The notes under the pieces: generated by a model
What the model saw: the letters and a program-made list of their open reading frames with translations, nothing else
Database searches by the model: none
What the model was told of the DNA's origin: nothing
Shown here: positions 29,221 to 38,060 of the stretch, piece after piece
How positions within the stretch are numbered: position 1 is the stretch's first letter
How the letters are laid out: every line of letters begins with the position of its first letter
Program-made: the position numbers and the translations under genes
NCBI RefSeq assembly: GCF_029850875.1
Contig: NZ_JAOVAM010000002.1
Coordinates: forward strand, 62,001 to 126,000
Source: Rothia similimucilaginosa
GTDB lineage: Bacteria > Actinomycetota > Actinomycetes > Actinomycetales > Micrococcaceae
DNA: 64,000 nt
Direction: 5' to 3'

Positions 29221-30135
29221 CTATTCAAAGGTGTGTTCAGCCGCCGGGAACTCACCCGAACGAACCTGCTCACGATAAGCACGCGCAGCTTCCTCCATGA
29301 CCTGGCCAACCTGCGCAAACTGCTTCACAAAACGCGGCACGCGACCGGAGCGAACACCCATCATGTCCTGCCACACCAGCACCTGACCGGTTGTCACATT
29401 CGAGGCACCAATACCAATAGTCGGCACAGCGCCCACAGCTTCATCAACCAGCTGCGCGGTCTGGGCGGTTACCATCTCCATGAGCACGCAGAATGCACCA
29501 GCCTCAGCCAGCGCCACCGCATCCTCACGAACACGCTCAGACGCATCGCCGCGGCCCTGCACACGGAAACCACCCAGAGCATGCTCCGACTGCGGAGTGA
29601 AACCAACATGAGCCACCACCGGAATACCGGTATGAACCAGGGCACGAACCCACTCAGTCATCGAAGCATCCGCCTCAATCTTGACCGCGTGCGCGCCACC
29701 CTCCTTCATCAGGCGAACAGCGCTCGCCACCGCCTGCTGCGGAGACTGCTCATAAGAACCAAACGGCAGATCAGCAACCACCATGGCACGGGAAGCACCG
29801 CGAGAAACCGCCGCCACCAGCGGAATCATTTCGTCCAGAGTAATGGTCAGGGTCGATTCGTATCCGAGCACCACATTCGCCGCAGAATCGCCAACCAGCA
29901 GCATGTCGATGCCGGCACGGTCAAAAATCTCTGCCGTCAGGGCGTCGTAGCAGGTCAGCATGGAGAACTTCTGCCCGGTAGCCTTAGCCTGCGCCAGGTG
30001 AACGGTACGCACCTTCTTGATGGTGTCCAGGTCAAAAGGCTTCGATGTGCTAGCAGCAGCGGGAACAGCCGCTGAGGTAGCGGCAGGCTGTGCCGCGTAA
30101 GGCGAAGAGATCTCGGAAGAACGCTCAATAGTCAT
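29221..30135 (-). CDS. panB: 3-methyl-2-oxobutanoate hydroxymethyltransferase PanB
   Basis: PanB makes ketopantoate from 2-oxoisovalerate and methylene-tetrahydrofolate, the first step to pantothenate and CoA. The TIM-barrel signatures are MLTCYDALTAEIFDRAG, LLVGDSAANVVLGYESTL (metal-binding Asp), VVADLPFGSYE and HVGFTPQSEHALGGFRVQGR. The start is taken as ATG 30135 (304 residues); a TTG at 30165 would add 10 residues but overlaps the likely promoter. TAGAAT lies seven bases before the ATG, so translation is probably leaderless. An N-terminal Ala/Ser-rich extension of about 35 residues precedes the fold. No panC or panD is nearby. Confidence 0.95.
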   Translation of the reverse strand: MTIERSSEISSPYAAQPAATSAAVPAAASTSKPFDLDTIKKVRTVHLAQAKATGQKFSMLTCYDALTAEIFDRAGIDMLLVGDSAANVVLGYESTLTITLDEMIPLVAAVSRGASRAMVVADLPFGSYEQSPQQAVASAVRLMKEGGAHAVKIEADASMTEWVRALVHTGIPVVAHVGFTPQSEHALGGFRVQGRGDASERVREDAVALAEAGAFCVLMEMVTAQTAQLVDEAVGAVPTIGIGASNVTTGQVLVWQDMMGVRSGRVPRFVKQFAQVGQVMEEAARAYREQVRSGEFPAAEHTFE

Positions 30136-30142
30136 GCTGACT

Positions 30143-30148
30143 ATTCTA
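30143..30148 (-). promoter_or_regulatory. -10 element for leaderless panB transcript
   Basis: TAGAAT on the minus strand ends seven bases before the panB ATG. No ribosome site is present in this interval; the -35 is weak. Confidence 0.5.
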
Positions 30149-30189
30149 ACCCTGCACGGCTCCAACCTGGTGTACCGCTCGCCCCGAAC

Positions 30190-32037
30190 CTAGTTCCAGA
30201 TGAGGTTAATGTAGTAGGTCGAGAATGATGCAGCAACGTTCTTATTCATCAGCTCCGGAATAGCGGAAGAAGCATCACTAAACTCACGCGGCAAATCGCG
30301 CTGAATAAGCGCCTGCTGCACCAGCGCATCCCAATACAGCTGCGTAATCGAATAGGTGCAGACTTCCTTCACGACGTCCTCCGCGTAGGACTCCCACGCT
30401 GTCTTTGCCGCATCATTAGAGCCGAAGAAACCCTCGTAGCCGCCAGACAGACCCGTATCGCAGGCGCTCACCGCGTTCTTCGCGTACTGCAACCAGTAGC
30501 TGCGGCTCAACTCATCGGTAGTGTTGAAAGTAAATGCCTCATAGTCTGCCTTCAGCAGGGCGTAAGACGCCTGAACAGAACCGGCAAGCGGGGCGTGCGA
30601 AGAGAAGACAATAACGTCCAGAAGAGCAGCGATGTACTCCATCTGCACCTTCTCATACGCAATACCGGACGGCTGAACCGGACCAGAATGCATCTGCACC
30701 AGCGCCTCCACCGAGTTCAGGAAACGCTCAATGTCGGCGGTCGCCTTCACCATCAGATTCAGCAGACGCTGAACACACTGATAATCCTCAGCAATCTGCG
30801 AGAACAAACCGTAGGACAGGATGCCGCGCTGCGAAGCCGCCGCTACCAGAATCTGGCTCGTCAACCGCTTGCTCTCCGCCTCAGCCTTCGCAACAGTCAA
30901 CAGCAGGGCACCGCAATACGCCAGGGCGCGACCATCCACCAGCTGGGGCTGCTGCTGATGTAATGGCAGAAGACGCTCATGAAGCTGACGGAAAATCGCA
31001 CTCTGCGTCAGAGCCTTCTTGCCCCGCTCCTCAGTCTTCAACAGCACGGTGTCTGCCGAGAAATCACGCGGAACAAAACGGCGCGCATCCTCAGCGGTAA
31101 ACGGCGAATAGGGGCGACCCATCACCGGCTGCAACAGCGACATCGTGGTAAACAGCGAAAAACGAGCCGCCACCGGCCCCAGCGAATCCGGGTAGTTCGG
31201 CGCATCCGGCGCGTTGACACGCTCCGTGCACAGAGTCAGCCAGGTCTGCTCCACCGCCCGATCAGAAGTAATGCCAGCACCCATACCCAGGATGCTCTCA
31301 CCGAACGCCTCCGACGGAAGCTTACCGGGGTTCATGACACGCGCCTGCATGAGCGCCACAGCCAGCTCCACCGTATAGTTCGTGCGGCGCTTCTTACCCG
31401 CCTCGTCAAGGTTCTGGAACGGACGCACGCCCGCAATCTTCTGACCGCACGCCAGCGTATGCAGCTCCTTGCTCATCGCAAACTGCTGTGGGTTACGCTG
31501 CATCATCTTCGACACTTCGTAGGCGCTCTTATGGTTCAGCTTCTCACGGCGCTGAGCACCCTCAGCGGACAGCGCATCATACTTGCCGCGGCTTGCGTGA
31601 ACATACCAGGCACGAAGTACCTGAAGCGGCAGGAAGAAGAAAGTGTACTTCCACGACCAACTAAAAATAATGACCGGAATAGCCGCGCTCGAACCCAAAC
31701 GGCCCGTGTAACCGGTCCAGATGAACTCCACAAACGCACCAATCAGCGCCCACAACGCCAAAGTGCGAATCCTAAACGCCACACGGGAGGGGCGGTCCAG
31801 CAGGTAGGTCGTGCCGCCAGACTTGTTGTTCTTCATGACTGTCGGGCCAAAGACCGCAACCACAAAAAGGCAGACTAGGTACAACACCAAGAAAACAATG
31901 GGAGCGGCAATAAGTAGTAGCCACTCTAAACCGGTAGGGTCGGCAGCAACCATGCTGGTCGCCAGCGGAAGCTGCGCTAATGGAAACTGCGCCAACGGAA
32001 ACTGCACAGTCGAGGGAAGAATAATGGAATGTGGCAT
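30190..32037 (-). CDS. Unrecognised 615-residue membrane-anchored protein
   Basis: I do not recognise this protein. Starting at ATG 32037, it has a short N-terminus with a repeated FPLAQ motif, then three likely membrane segments: WLLLIAAPIVFLVLYLVCLF, a second around LALWALIGAFVEFIW, and a third around AIPVIIFSWSWKYTFFFLPL. The remaining 460 or so residues are soluble, mostly helical in character, Ala/Gln/Leu-rich, with a few Cys and Trp residues and no catalytic motif I can name. The frame is open to 32115. Base and codon use resemble the neighbours. GATAAT six bases before the ATG suggests a leaderless mRNA. It is 54 nt from panB and could be co-transcribed with it. Coding status is well supported by length and by lack of a better frame. 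Confidence 0.8.
   Translation of the reverse strand: MPHSIILPSTVQFPLAQFPLAQLPLATSMVAADPTGLEWLLLIAAPIVFLVLYLVCLFVVAVFGPTVMKNNKSGGTTYLLDRPSRVAFRIRTLALWALIGAFVEFIWTGYTGRLGSSAAIPVIIFSWSWKYTFFFLPLQVLRAWYVHASRGKYDALSAEGAQRREKLNHKSAYEVSKMMQRNPQQFAMSKELHTLACGQKIAGVRPFQNLDEAGKKRRTNYTVELAVALMQARVMNPGKLPSEAFGESILGMGAGITSDRAVEQTWLTLCTERVNAPDAPNYPDSLGPVAARFSLFTTMSLLQPVMGRPYSPFTAEDARRFVPRDFSADTVLLKTEERGKKALTQSAIFRQLHERLLPLHQQQPQLVDGRALAYCGALLLTVAKAEAESKRLTSQILVAAASQRGILSYGLFSQIAEDYQCVQRLLNLMVKATADIERFLNSVEALVQMHSGPVQPSGIAYEKVQMEYIAALLDVIVFSSHAPLAGSVQASYALLKADYEAFTFNTTDELSRSYWLQYAKNAVSACDTGLSGGYEGFFGSNDAAKTAWESYAEDVVKEVCTYSITQLYWDALVQQALIQRDLPREFSDASSAIPELMNKNVAASFSTYYINLIWN
31965..32009 (-). repeat. 15-bp tandem repeat in the N-terminal coding region of the unknown membrane protein
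   Basis: Three imperfect copies of a 15-bp unit (plus-strand pattern NNGGAAACTGCGCCA) at 31965-31979, 31980-31994 and 31995-32009 encode FPLAQ, FPLAQ and LPLA on the minus strand. The reading frame is kept. Confidence 0.85.
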
Positions 32038-32426
32038 ACTCCCATTATCGCAAGGCGACACCGCTCCCCGTCCCGCGAACCCGTCATGTGCTGGGTATCT
32101 GAACAAAACCCACACCGCAGAAAAAGTGGGGGAGTGCCCCTCCTAGTATCGCCCAGAATCTGAGCTGCCGTGGCGCAGGAACAAGAATTTACATAAACGA
32201 AACCTCTCACCCGCCCGCCACACAGCAGAACCCGATAGGCTAGATAACAACAGGACATACGCCGGGGCAAGGAAGCGCCAGCACCGCTGGCACGTAACCC
32301 GGCGGAACCCCTGGAATCCCAAGGGATATGCAGGGCTTTCCGCACCACGGCAGTAAAATTTAGCGCGCCTCCGCCACCCGCAGACGGGTACCACGCGGAT
32401 GCGCGCCCGCACCGAGAGGGCAACTC
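32038..32426. other. Divergent intergenic region before glnA2 (389 nt)
   Basis: The region carries the minus-strand -10 element at 32044, a six-pair hairpin (GCCAGC/GCTGGC, 32278-32292) and a TAAAAT box at 32353-32358 that could be a -10 for glnA2. No gene with a ribosome site was found, and no nitrogen-regulator operator could be identified with confidence. Confidence 0.5.
32044..32049 (-). promoter_or_regulatory. -10 element before the unknown membrane protein gene
   Basis: GATAAT on the minus strand ends six bases before the ATG at 32037. The bases between (GGGAGT) are too close to the ATG to be a normal ribosome site, which argues for a leaderless message. Confidence 0.45.
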
Positions 32427-33767
32427 ATGGACCGCCAACAGGAATTCGTACTGCGCACCATCGAAGAGCGCGACATCCGCTTCATCCGCCTCTGGTTTAC
32501 CGACGTGGTCGGCACCCTCAAATCCGTTGCGCTCGCACCGGCTGAAGTAGAAAGCGCCTTCGATGAGGGCTTGGGCTTTGACGGCTCCTCGATTGAGGGT
32601 TTCTCCCGCATCTACGAATCCGACATGCTGCTGCAACCGGACCCCTCCACCTTCCAGATTCTGCCCTGGCGCGGCGAGGAAGACTACACCTCCCGCATGT
32701 TCTGTGACGTGCTTACCCCCGACGGCGAAGTCAGCGCCTCCGACACCCGCGGTGTGCTCAAGCGTGTGCTCAATAAGGCAGCGGAGATGGGCTTTACCTG
32801 CTACACCTCGCCCGAAATTGAGTTCTACTTGCTCGAATCCTCCAAGCTCGGCGCTGACGGGTTCCCCGTGCCCGTGGACTACGAATCCTACTTCGACCAC
32901 ACCCCCGGCGGCATCGTGCAGGACTTCCGCCGCAAGGCAGTGACCATGCTGGAAGAAGTCGGTATCTCCGTCGAATTCAGCCACCACGAAACCGGCCCGG
33001 GCCAGAACGAAATCGATCTGCGCCACGCCGACGCCCTGCAGACCGCCGATAACGTCATGACCTTCCGTACCGTCATCAAGGAAGTCGCCTACTCACGCGG
33101 CATGTACGCAACCTTCATGCCCAAGCCCTTCACGAAGTACGCCGGTAGCGGCATGCACACCCACTTCTCCCTCTTCGAAGGCGACACCAACGCATTTTTC
33201 GAAGCGGGTGCCGAATACCAGCTGTCCAAGACCGCACGCCACTTCATCGCCGGTGTGCTCAAGCATGCCCCTGAATTCACCGCGGTCACCAACCAGTTCA
33301 TCAACTCCTACAAGCGCCTCTGGGGCGGCGGCGAGGCTCCCTCCTACGTCTCCTGGGGCCATAACAACCGCTCTGCCCTCGTGCGTGTGCCCCTGTACAA
33401 GCCGAACAAGATGCAGTCCGCACGCATCGAGTACCGCGGTCTGGACTCGGCATCGAACCCGTACCTCGCCTACGCGGTGATTCTTGCCGCCGGTTTGAAA
33501 GGTATCGAGAACGAGTACCCGCTCATGCCCGCCGTGACCGAGGACCTGGCCGCCATGACCAACGCCGAACGCCGCGCTATGGGTTACAACCCGCTGCCTG
33601 CTTCCCTGCGTGAAGCCATCAACATTACTGAAGAATCCGAATTCATGGCGGAGGTTCTGGGTGAGCAGGTCTTCGAACAGTTCCTACGCAATAAGCGTGC
33701 CGACTGGGATCAGTACCAGGCTCAGGTGACCCCCTACGAGCTCAAGTACAACCTTGGAATCCTCTAG
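32427..33767 (+). CDS. glnA2: Type I glutamine synthetase, GlnA2-like
   Basis: The enzyme class makes glutamine from glutamate, ammonia and ATP. Signatures include FDGSSIEGFSR, the metal-binding EIEFYLLE and GPGQNEIDLR blocks, the ATP-binding GMHTHFS and the Arg-rich NNRSALVRVPLY with IEYRGLDSASNPYLA. At 446 residues it is of GlnA2 length. The adenylylation loop that carries the target Tyr (NLYDLP in GlnA1) is absent; the corresponding region reads MPAVTEDLAAMTNAERR, so this enzyme is probably not controlled by GlnE. The ATG follows GAGAGG. The gene lies upstream of glnE, as in mycobacteria. Biosynthetic glutamine synthesis here versus a related ligase role cannot be settled from sequence. 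Confidence 0.9.
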   Translation: MDRQQEFVLRTIEERDIRFIRLWFTDVVGTLKSVALAPAEVESAFDEGLGFDGSSIEGFSRIYESDMLLQPDPSTFQILPWRGEEDYTSRMFCDVLTPDGEVSASDTRGVLKRVLNKAAEMGFTCYTSPEIEFYLLESSKLGADGFPVPVDYESYFDHTPGGIVQDFRRKAVTMLEEVGISVEFSHHETGPGQNEIDLRHADALQTADNVMTFRTVIKEVAYSRGMYATFMPKPFTKYAGSGMHTHFSLFEGDTNAFFEAGAEYQLSKTARHFIAGVLKHAPEFTAVTNQFINSYKRLWGGGEAPSYVSWGHNNRSALVRVPLYKPNKMQSARIEYRGLDSASNPYLAYAVILAAGLKGIENEYPLMPAVTEDLAAMTNAERRAMGYNPLPASLREAINITEESEFMAEVLGEQVFEQFLRNKRADWDQYQAQVTPYELKYNLGIL

Positions 33768-33819
33768 CGGTTGGATCCTCTCACCTCCTCGTACGGTGAG
33801 TGAGCGCTGACAGCCTCAG

Positions 33820-33859
33820 GGCGGTACCCGCCACCGGTAACGCACCGGCGGGTACCGCC
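33820..33859 (+). terminator. Perfect hairpin between glnA2 and glnE
   Basis: A 13-pair perfect stem (33820-33832 with 33847-33859) with a 14-base loop lies 52 nt after the glnA2 stop. No T run follows. It likely ends or stabilises the glnA2 message. Confidence 0.65.
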
Positions 33860-33984
33860 TACAGATATACCCATTGCACCTATCAGCTTTACCGTTCACC
33901 GCTGTTTTTAGCGGCCAAAATTTATACTCCCCACCCCACGGACCTACTCCCTACCCGTAGTTCTCTACCCATGGTTCTCACGCT

Positions 33985-36900
33985 ATGACTGACAGATCCC
34001 ACTACCCGGCCACCGGGCTCATCCGCATGATCGACCCTGCCAAAGAACCCAAACCGCTGACTGACATCGCTGCCGACGCACTCGGCGACGAGCAGCGAGC
34101 CGAAGCCAAACGCAAAGCCCAGCTGCGCCTGCGCACCCGCATGATCGCCACCGGCTTCCACGACCCCTCCAAGGCAGAGCGCTGGCTCAACGCGCCTGAA
34201 CTGCAGCACGTCTCGCAGGATGCGCTCTTTGCCGGGCTGCGCCTTGCCCCCTCACCGGATATTGCCCTGCCCGCCCTTGTGCGCCTCATTGAGAAGCATC
34301 CAGCGGTTGCTGAGCGCGCCAACTGTAGCGAAGAAGAATTCGGCATGTACCGCCTGCTCGGTGCGTCCCAGGCGATTGGCGATTTTCTCTACCGCCGCCC
34401 CGAGCACATTGACTCGCTCTTCGACACGCAGGTGTACCCGGCTGAGAGCGCGCTGATTCGCTCCCAGCACCCGGCGTCGATTCTGCCGGAAACCGATGGG
34501 GAATTCCTGACCCCCATCGCACCGCTGGACACCCCCTACCGCCGCGATATCCTTACCGCCCTCGGCGCCGACCCCCACGCGGAGCGTCCGCGCGCTGCCG
34601 TCGAGCAGACCGGCAAAGACGGCTACGTGACCCTGCGCGTTGCCTACCGTGCCGCCCTGGCGCGTATCGCCCTCATTGATGTGTGCTGTGAAGACCCGGT
34701 TGAAATGATGCCCACCATTGGTCGTCACCTCGCTGATCTGGCTGCCGCCGCGCTGGAGGGCGCACTCGCTGTTGCACGCACGGAAGTTGCGGAGGGGCTG
34801 GGCCCTGGCTTGGCGGCTCCTCGCCGTGGCGAAGCCGTAAACGCCCTGGACTTGGCGATTATCGGCATGGGTAAGTGCGGTGCCCGCGAGCTGAACTACA
34901 TCTCTGACGTTGACGTGGTGTACGTGGTTGCGCCCGTGGAACCCGCCGCCACGCCCAATACCGGGGCGGAGGGGGAGAGTGCCCCACTCAAGCTCACAGA
35001 GAACGAATGTTCCACCATCGGCACGGAACTCGTGCACGCCCTCACCCGCGCCATCATGGGCCCCGCACCCGAACCCGCCCTCTGGGAAGTCGACGCGAAC
35101 CTGCGCCCCGAGGGTAAAGACGGCCCGCTCGTTCGCACCGTCGAATCCTACGTTCAGTACTACAAACGCTGGGCCGAAAACTGGGAGTTTCAGGCGCTGC
35201 TCAAGGCACGCCCCATTGCTGGTTCGGCGCAGCTGGGAGCCCGCTACGCCCGCGCAATCGACCCCTTTGTGTGGGAGTCCGCCGCCCGTGAATCTTTCGT
35301 AGAATCCGTGCAGGCGATGCGTGCCCGCGTGACTGATAATATTCCGGCCCATCAGGTGGGCCGTCAGATTAAGCTGGGCCCGGGTGGTCTGCGCGATATT
35401 GAGTTCACCGTGCAGCTGCTACAGCTCGTGCACGGTCGAACCGACCCCGCCGTGCGCACCAAGTCCACCGTGGATTCCCTGGCGGCGCTGACCGCTGTTA
35501 GCTACATTAGCCGCACTGACGCCGAAACGTTCAGCCGCGACTACAAGAAGCTACGCGTGCTGGAGCATCGCATCCAGCTGCAGCAGTTGCGCCGCACCCA
35601 CCTGATGCCCGAGAAGGACGCCGAACAGCGCGCCCTGGCTCGTTCAATCCTGTCCCCGGAACGCAATGGCACGCTCTCCGCTGAACAGATGCTGAAAGCT
35701 TGGCAGAAAATTAAACGGAATGTCCGTTCTCTGCACGAGCGAATCTTTTTCCGCCCGCTACTCGCCGCCGTCTCCACTCTCAGCCGCGACGAAGTGGTAC
35801 TCAGCGAACAGGCAGCACAGGACCGTCTTGCAGCCCTCGGCTACCGCGACCCGCGCGGCGCTATGCGCCACATCAAGGCACTCACCACGGGACTTTCCCG
35901 CAGTGCAGATATCCAGCGTCACCTCATGCCCGTGCTACTGGGCTGGTTCGCCCGCGGTGTGGACGCGGACGCCGGCCTGCTCGGATTTCGCATCGTCTCC
36001 GAATCACTCGGCAGCACCAGCTGGTACCTGCGTATGCTCCGTGACTCACCCGCAGCTGCTGAACGCCTCAGTCAACTGCTCTCCAGCTCGCGCCTTATGA
36101 CCGACCTGCTGGAGGACGCCTCCGCCTCTATTGCCTGGCTGGATAAGGTAGCAGACCTCAAGCCGCTGGGGGAGGAAGCGCTCGCTTCTGAGGTGTCTTC
36201 TTTGCTGGCTCGTCACGCTGATGCGGTCGAGGCAATGCGCGCCGTGCGTTATATGCGTCGGCGTGAGACTCTGCGCACTGCCATGGGCTGGGCTCTTGGC
36301 ATCGTTGACATTGAGGACACCTGCGCCGGTCTTGCTGCCATTGATGAGTGCACGATCGGTGCGGCGCTGCAGATTGCCCTGCGTGAGCTTCAGGTCACCC
36401 CGGAAGGAGCCGGACCTGCCGAAACTGAGGAGACAGCGGGGGAGAAGCTGCTCACCCGCATCGCCGTCATCGGTATGGGCCGCCTCGGCGGCGCCGAGAA
36501 CGGCTTCGGCTCCGATGCGGACGTCATGTTCGTCCACGAACCCCTCGAGGGGGTCGACGAAGACGCCGCGCAGGAACAGGCGGCACGCATCGTCAACCGT
36601 ACCCTGGCGCTCCTCAAGCAGCCGGTGAAGCCCGCCATTCGCGCCGAACGGCCCCTCGAAGTGGACGCCGACCTGCGCCCCGAAGGCAAGCAGGGCGCTA
36701 TTGTGCGCTCGCTGGACTCCTACCGTTCCTACTACGAACGCTGGGCGGAAACCTGGGAATTCCAGGCGCTCACCCGCGCCCGCCCCATCGCCGGCAATGA
36801 GGAGCTCGGACGTGCCTTCGTGGAGCTCATCGACCCGTACCGCTACCCGGCAGCTTTCGCGCCCGAACAGGTGCAGCAGATTCGCCGTATGAAGGCGCGC

Positions 36901-37329
36901 GTTGAGAATGAACGCATGCCGCACGGTGCCGACCGCACCCGCCAGCTCAAGCTCGGCCGCGGCGGACTCTCCGACGTGGAATGGCTGGTCCAGCTCGTGC
37001 AGCTGCGCCACGCACATGCCGTGCCGGGGTTGCGCACCACCTCCACGCTGTCAGCATTGAATGCGGCGGTTGAGGCGGGACTGGTCGAGGCTGCGGATGC
37101 GGAAATCCTCAGCGGTGCCTGGCTGCTGGCCACGAAGATTCGCGGCGGCAACGTGCTACGTGGGGTGCGTCAGTCGGATACTTTGCCCTCAGGTCGTGAT
37201 GATTTGGAGGCGATTGCTCGCTGGTGCGGATACCCCGCCGGCAGTGCACGCGCCCTTGAAGAGGACTACCTGCGCCAAACCCGTAACGCCCGCAAGGTCT
37301 ACGAACGACTCTTTTTCGAAGAGCTCTAG
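33985..37329 (+). CDS. glnE: Bifunctional glutamine synthetase adenylyltransferase / adenylyl-removing enzyme GlnE
   Basis: GlnE adds and removes AMP on glutamine synthetase in response to nitrogen state. The 1114-residue protein has two nucleotidyltransferase domains. The N-terminal one, adenylyl-removing, carries GMGKCGARELNYISDVDVVYV near residue 290. The C-terminal one, adenylylating, carries GMGRLGGAENGFGSDADVMF near residue 825. Both are followed by Glu/Arg-rich blocks ending DLRPEGK. Full length (about 950-1000 in other species) is slightly exceeded. The ATG at 33985 lacks a clear ribosome site. The adjacent GlnA2-type synthetase lacks a target Tyr, so its substrate is probably a GlnA1 encoded elsewhere. 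Confidence 0.96.
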   Translation: MTDRSHYPATGLIRMIDPAKEPKPLTDIAADALGDEQRAEAKRKAQLRLRTRMIATGFHDPSKAERWLNAPELQHVSQDALFAGLRLAPSPDIALPALVRLIEKHPAVAERANCSEEEFGMYRLLGASQAIGDFLYRRPEHIDSLFDTQVYPAESALIRSQHPASILPETDGEFLTPIAPLDTPYRRDILTALGADPHAERPRAAVEQTGKDGYVTLRVAYRAALARIALIDVCCEDPVEMMPTIGRHLADLAAAALEGALAVARTEVAEGLGPGLAAPRRGEAVNALDLAIIGMGKCGARELNYISDVDVVYVVAPVEPAATPNTGAEGESAPLKLTENECSTIGTELVHALTRAIMGPAPEPALWEVDANLRPEGKDGPLVRTVESYVQYYKRWAENWEFQALLKARPIAGSAQLGARYARAIDPFVWESAARESFVESVQAMRARVTDNIPAHQVGRQIKLGPGGLRDIEFTVQLLQLVHGRTDPAVRTKSTVDSLAALTAVSYISRTDAETFSRDYKKLRVLEHRIQLQQLRRTHLMPEKDAEQRALARSILSPERNGTLSAEQMLKAWQKIKRNVRSLHERIFFRPLLAAVSTLSRDEVVLSEQAAQDRLAALGYRDPRGAMRHIKALTTGLSRSADIQRHLMPVLLGWFARGVDADAGLLGFRIVSESLGSTSWYLRMLRDSPAAAERLSQLLSSSRLMTDLLEDASASIAWLDKVADLKPLGEEALASEVSSLLARHADAVEAMRAVRYMRRRETLRTAMGWALGIVDIEDTCAGLAAIDECTIGAALQIALRELQVTPEGAGPAETEETAGEKLLTRIAVIGMGRLGGAENGFGSDADVMFVHEPLEGVDEDAAQEQAARIVNRTLALLKQPVKPAIRAERPLEVDADLRPEGKQGAIVRSLDSYRSYYERWAETWEFQALTRARPIAGNEELGRAFVELIDPYRYPAAFAPEQVQQIRRMKARVENERMPHGADRTRQLKLGRGGLSDVEWLVQLVQLRHAHAVPGLRTTSTLSALNAAVEAGLVEAADAEILSGAWLLATKIRGGNVLRGVRQSDTLPSGRDDLEAIARWCGYPAGSARALEEDYLRQTRNARKVYERLFFEEL

Positions 37330-37393
37330 AGTCTCTTGAAAACATGAGCCTGGCGTTTTCGCCGGTGCGGATTTCCGGTGTGGATTTCATAGG

Positions 37394-37432
37394 GGAGGGG
37401 TAGGGAACATGGTTCCCCGCCTCTCCTTTTCT
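37394..37432 (+). terminator. Terminator after glnE
   Basis: An approximately 14-pair stem (GGAGGGGTAGGGAAC with GTTCCCCGCCTCTCC, one mismatch and two wobble pairs) is followed by TTTTCTTC, 65 nt after the glnE stop. Confidence 0.82.
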
Positions 37433-37635
37433 TCGTTCTCTTTTGAAAAATTTTGTGGACGTTCAGCGGGCATCATGTGCCCGCCGCTAACCTCGCGGGA
37501 CTAGTAACCACCCCAAAACTTCTAAAATGTGACTGGCACCATGAAAATAAATTTTGATTGCACTCCTCAAAAACGAAGCGAAACACCCCATTCTGCCCCG
37601 GAAACATGCGGAATACGGGGTAATCTACAAAGGAT

Positions 37636-37664
37636 TTGGCAAACACTCAAAAACCCCGTATAGT
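37636..37664 (+). promoter_or_regulatory. Near-consensus promoter of the tRNA operon
   Basis: TTGGCA at 37636 and TATAGT at 37659 are separated by the optimal 17 nt. The start would lie near 37671, about 60 nt before tRNA-Gly. This is the best promoter match in the window. Confidence 0.8.
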
Positions 37665-37729
37665 ATTTACCTGTCAGCACGACGGAGGAAAAAACTCCTC
37701 GGAATAATTCAAATTGAATACGCTGATAT

Positions 37730-37802
<73 letters not shown>

Positions 37803-37849
37803 CGTAAGGACTCCAAGAGTTCGAACGCGTTCCCTTGTGGAGCGTATGC

Positions 37850-37920
37850 GGTGAGGTGGTCGAGTGGTTAGGCAGCGGCCTGCAAAGCCGTGTACGCGGG
37901 TTCGAATCCCGTCCTCACCT
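37850..37920 (+). tRNA. tRNA-Cys (anticodon GCA)
   Basis: Acceptor GGTGAGG pairs with CCTCACC; the anticodon loop is CTGCAAA between stems GCGGC and GCCGT; the T arm is GGGTTCGAATCCC. Discriminator base T; CCA not encoded. It lies 47 nt after tRNA-Gly. Confidence 0.97.
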
Positions 37921-37944
37921 CGCAACAAAACATTTGTTTTGTGA

Positions 37945-38016
37945 GCGCGATTGGCGCAGCGGTAGCGCGCTTCCCTGACACGGAAGAGGTCACTGGTTCG
38001 ATCCCAGTATCGCGCA
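37945..38016 (+). tRNA. tRNA-Val (anticodon GAC)
   Basis: Acceptor GCGCGAT pairs with ATCGCGC; the anticodon loop CTGACAC lies between CTTCC and GGAAG; the T arm is CTGGTTCGATCCCAG. CCA not encoded. It lies 24 nt after tRNA-Cys and just before a terminator. Confidence 0.97.
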
Positions 38017-38021
38017 CAGAT

Positions 38022-38060
38022 AAAAGCCCTTAGCTTTCGAGCTAAGGGCTTTTGTGTTTA
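38022..38060 (+). terminator. Terminator of the tRNA operon
   Basis: A 14-pair perfect stem (38022-38035 with 38040-38053) has a TTCG tetraloop and is followed by T-rich sequence. This is a textbook intrinsic terminator, 5 nt after tRNA-Val. Confidence 0.95.

Larger units (their letters stand above)
37330..37729. other. Intergenic region glnE to tRNA operon (400 nt)
   Basis: Contains the glnE terminator, an AT-rich stretch and the tRNA promoter. A short hairpin (GAGGA/TCCTC, about 37685-37700) lies in the tRNA precursor leader. A 61-residue open frame at 37554-37739 overlaps the promoter and first tRNA and is not regarded as a gene. Confidence 0.7.
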
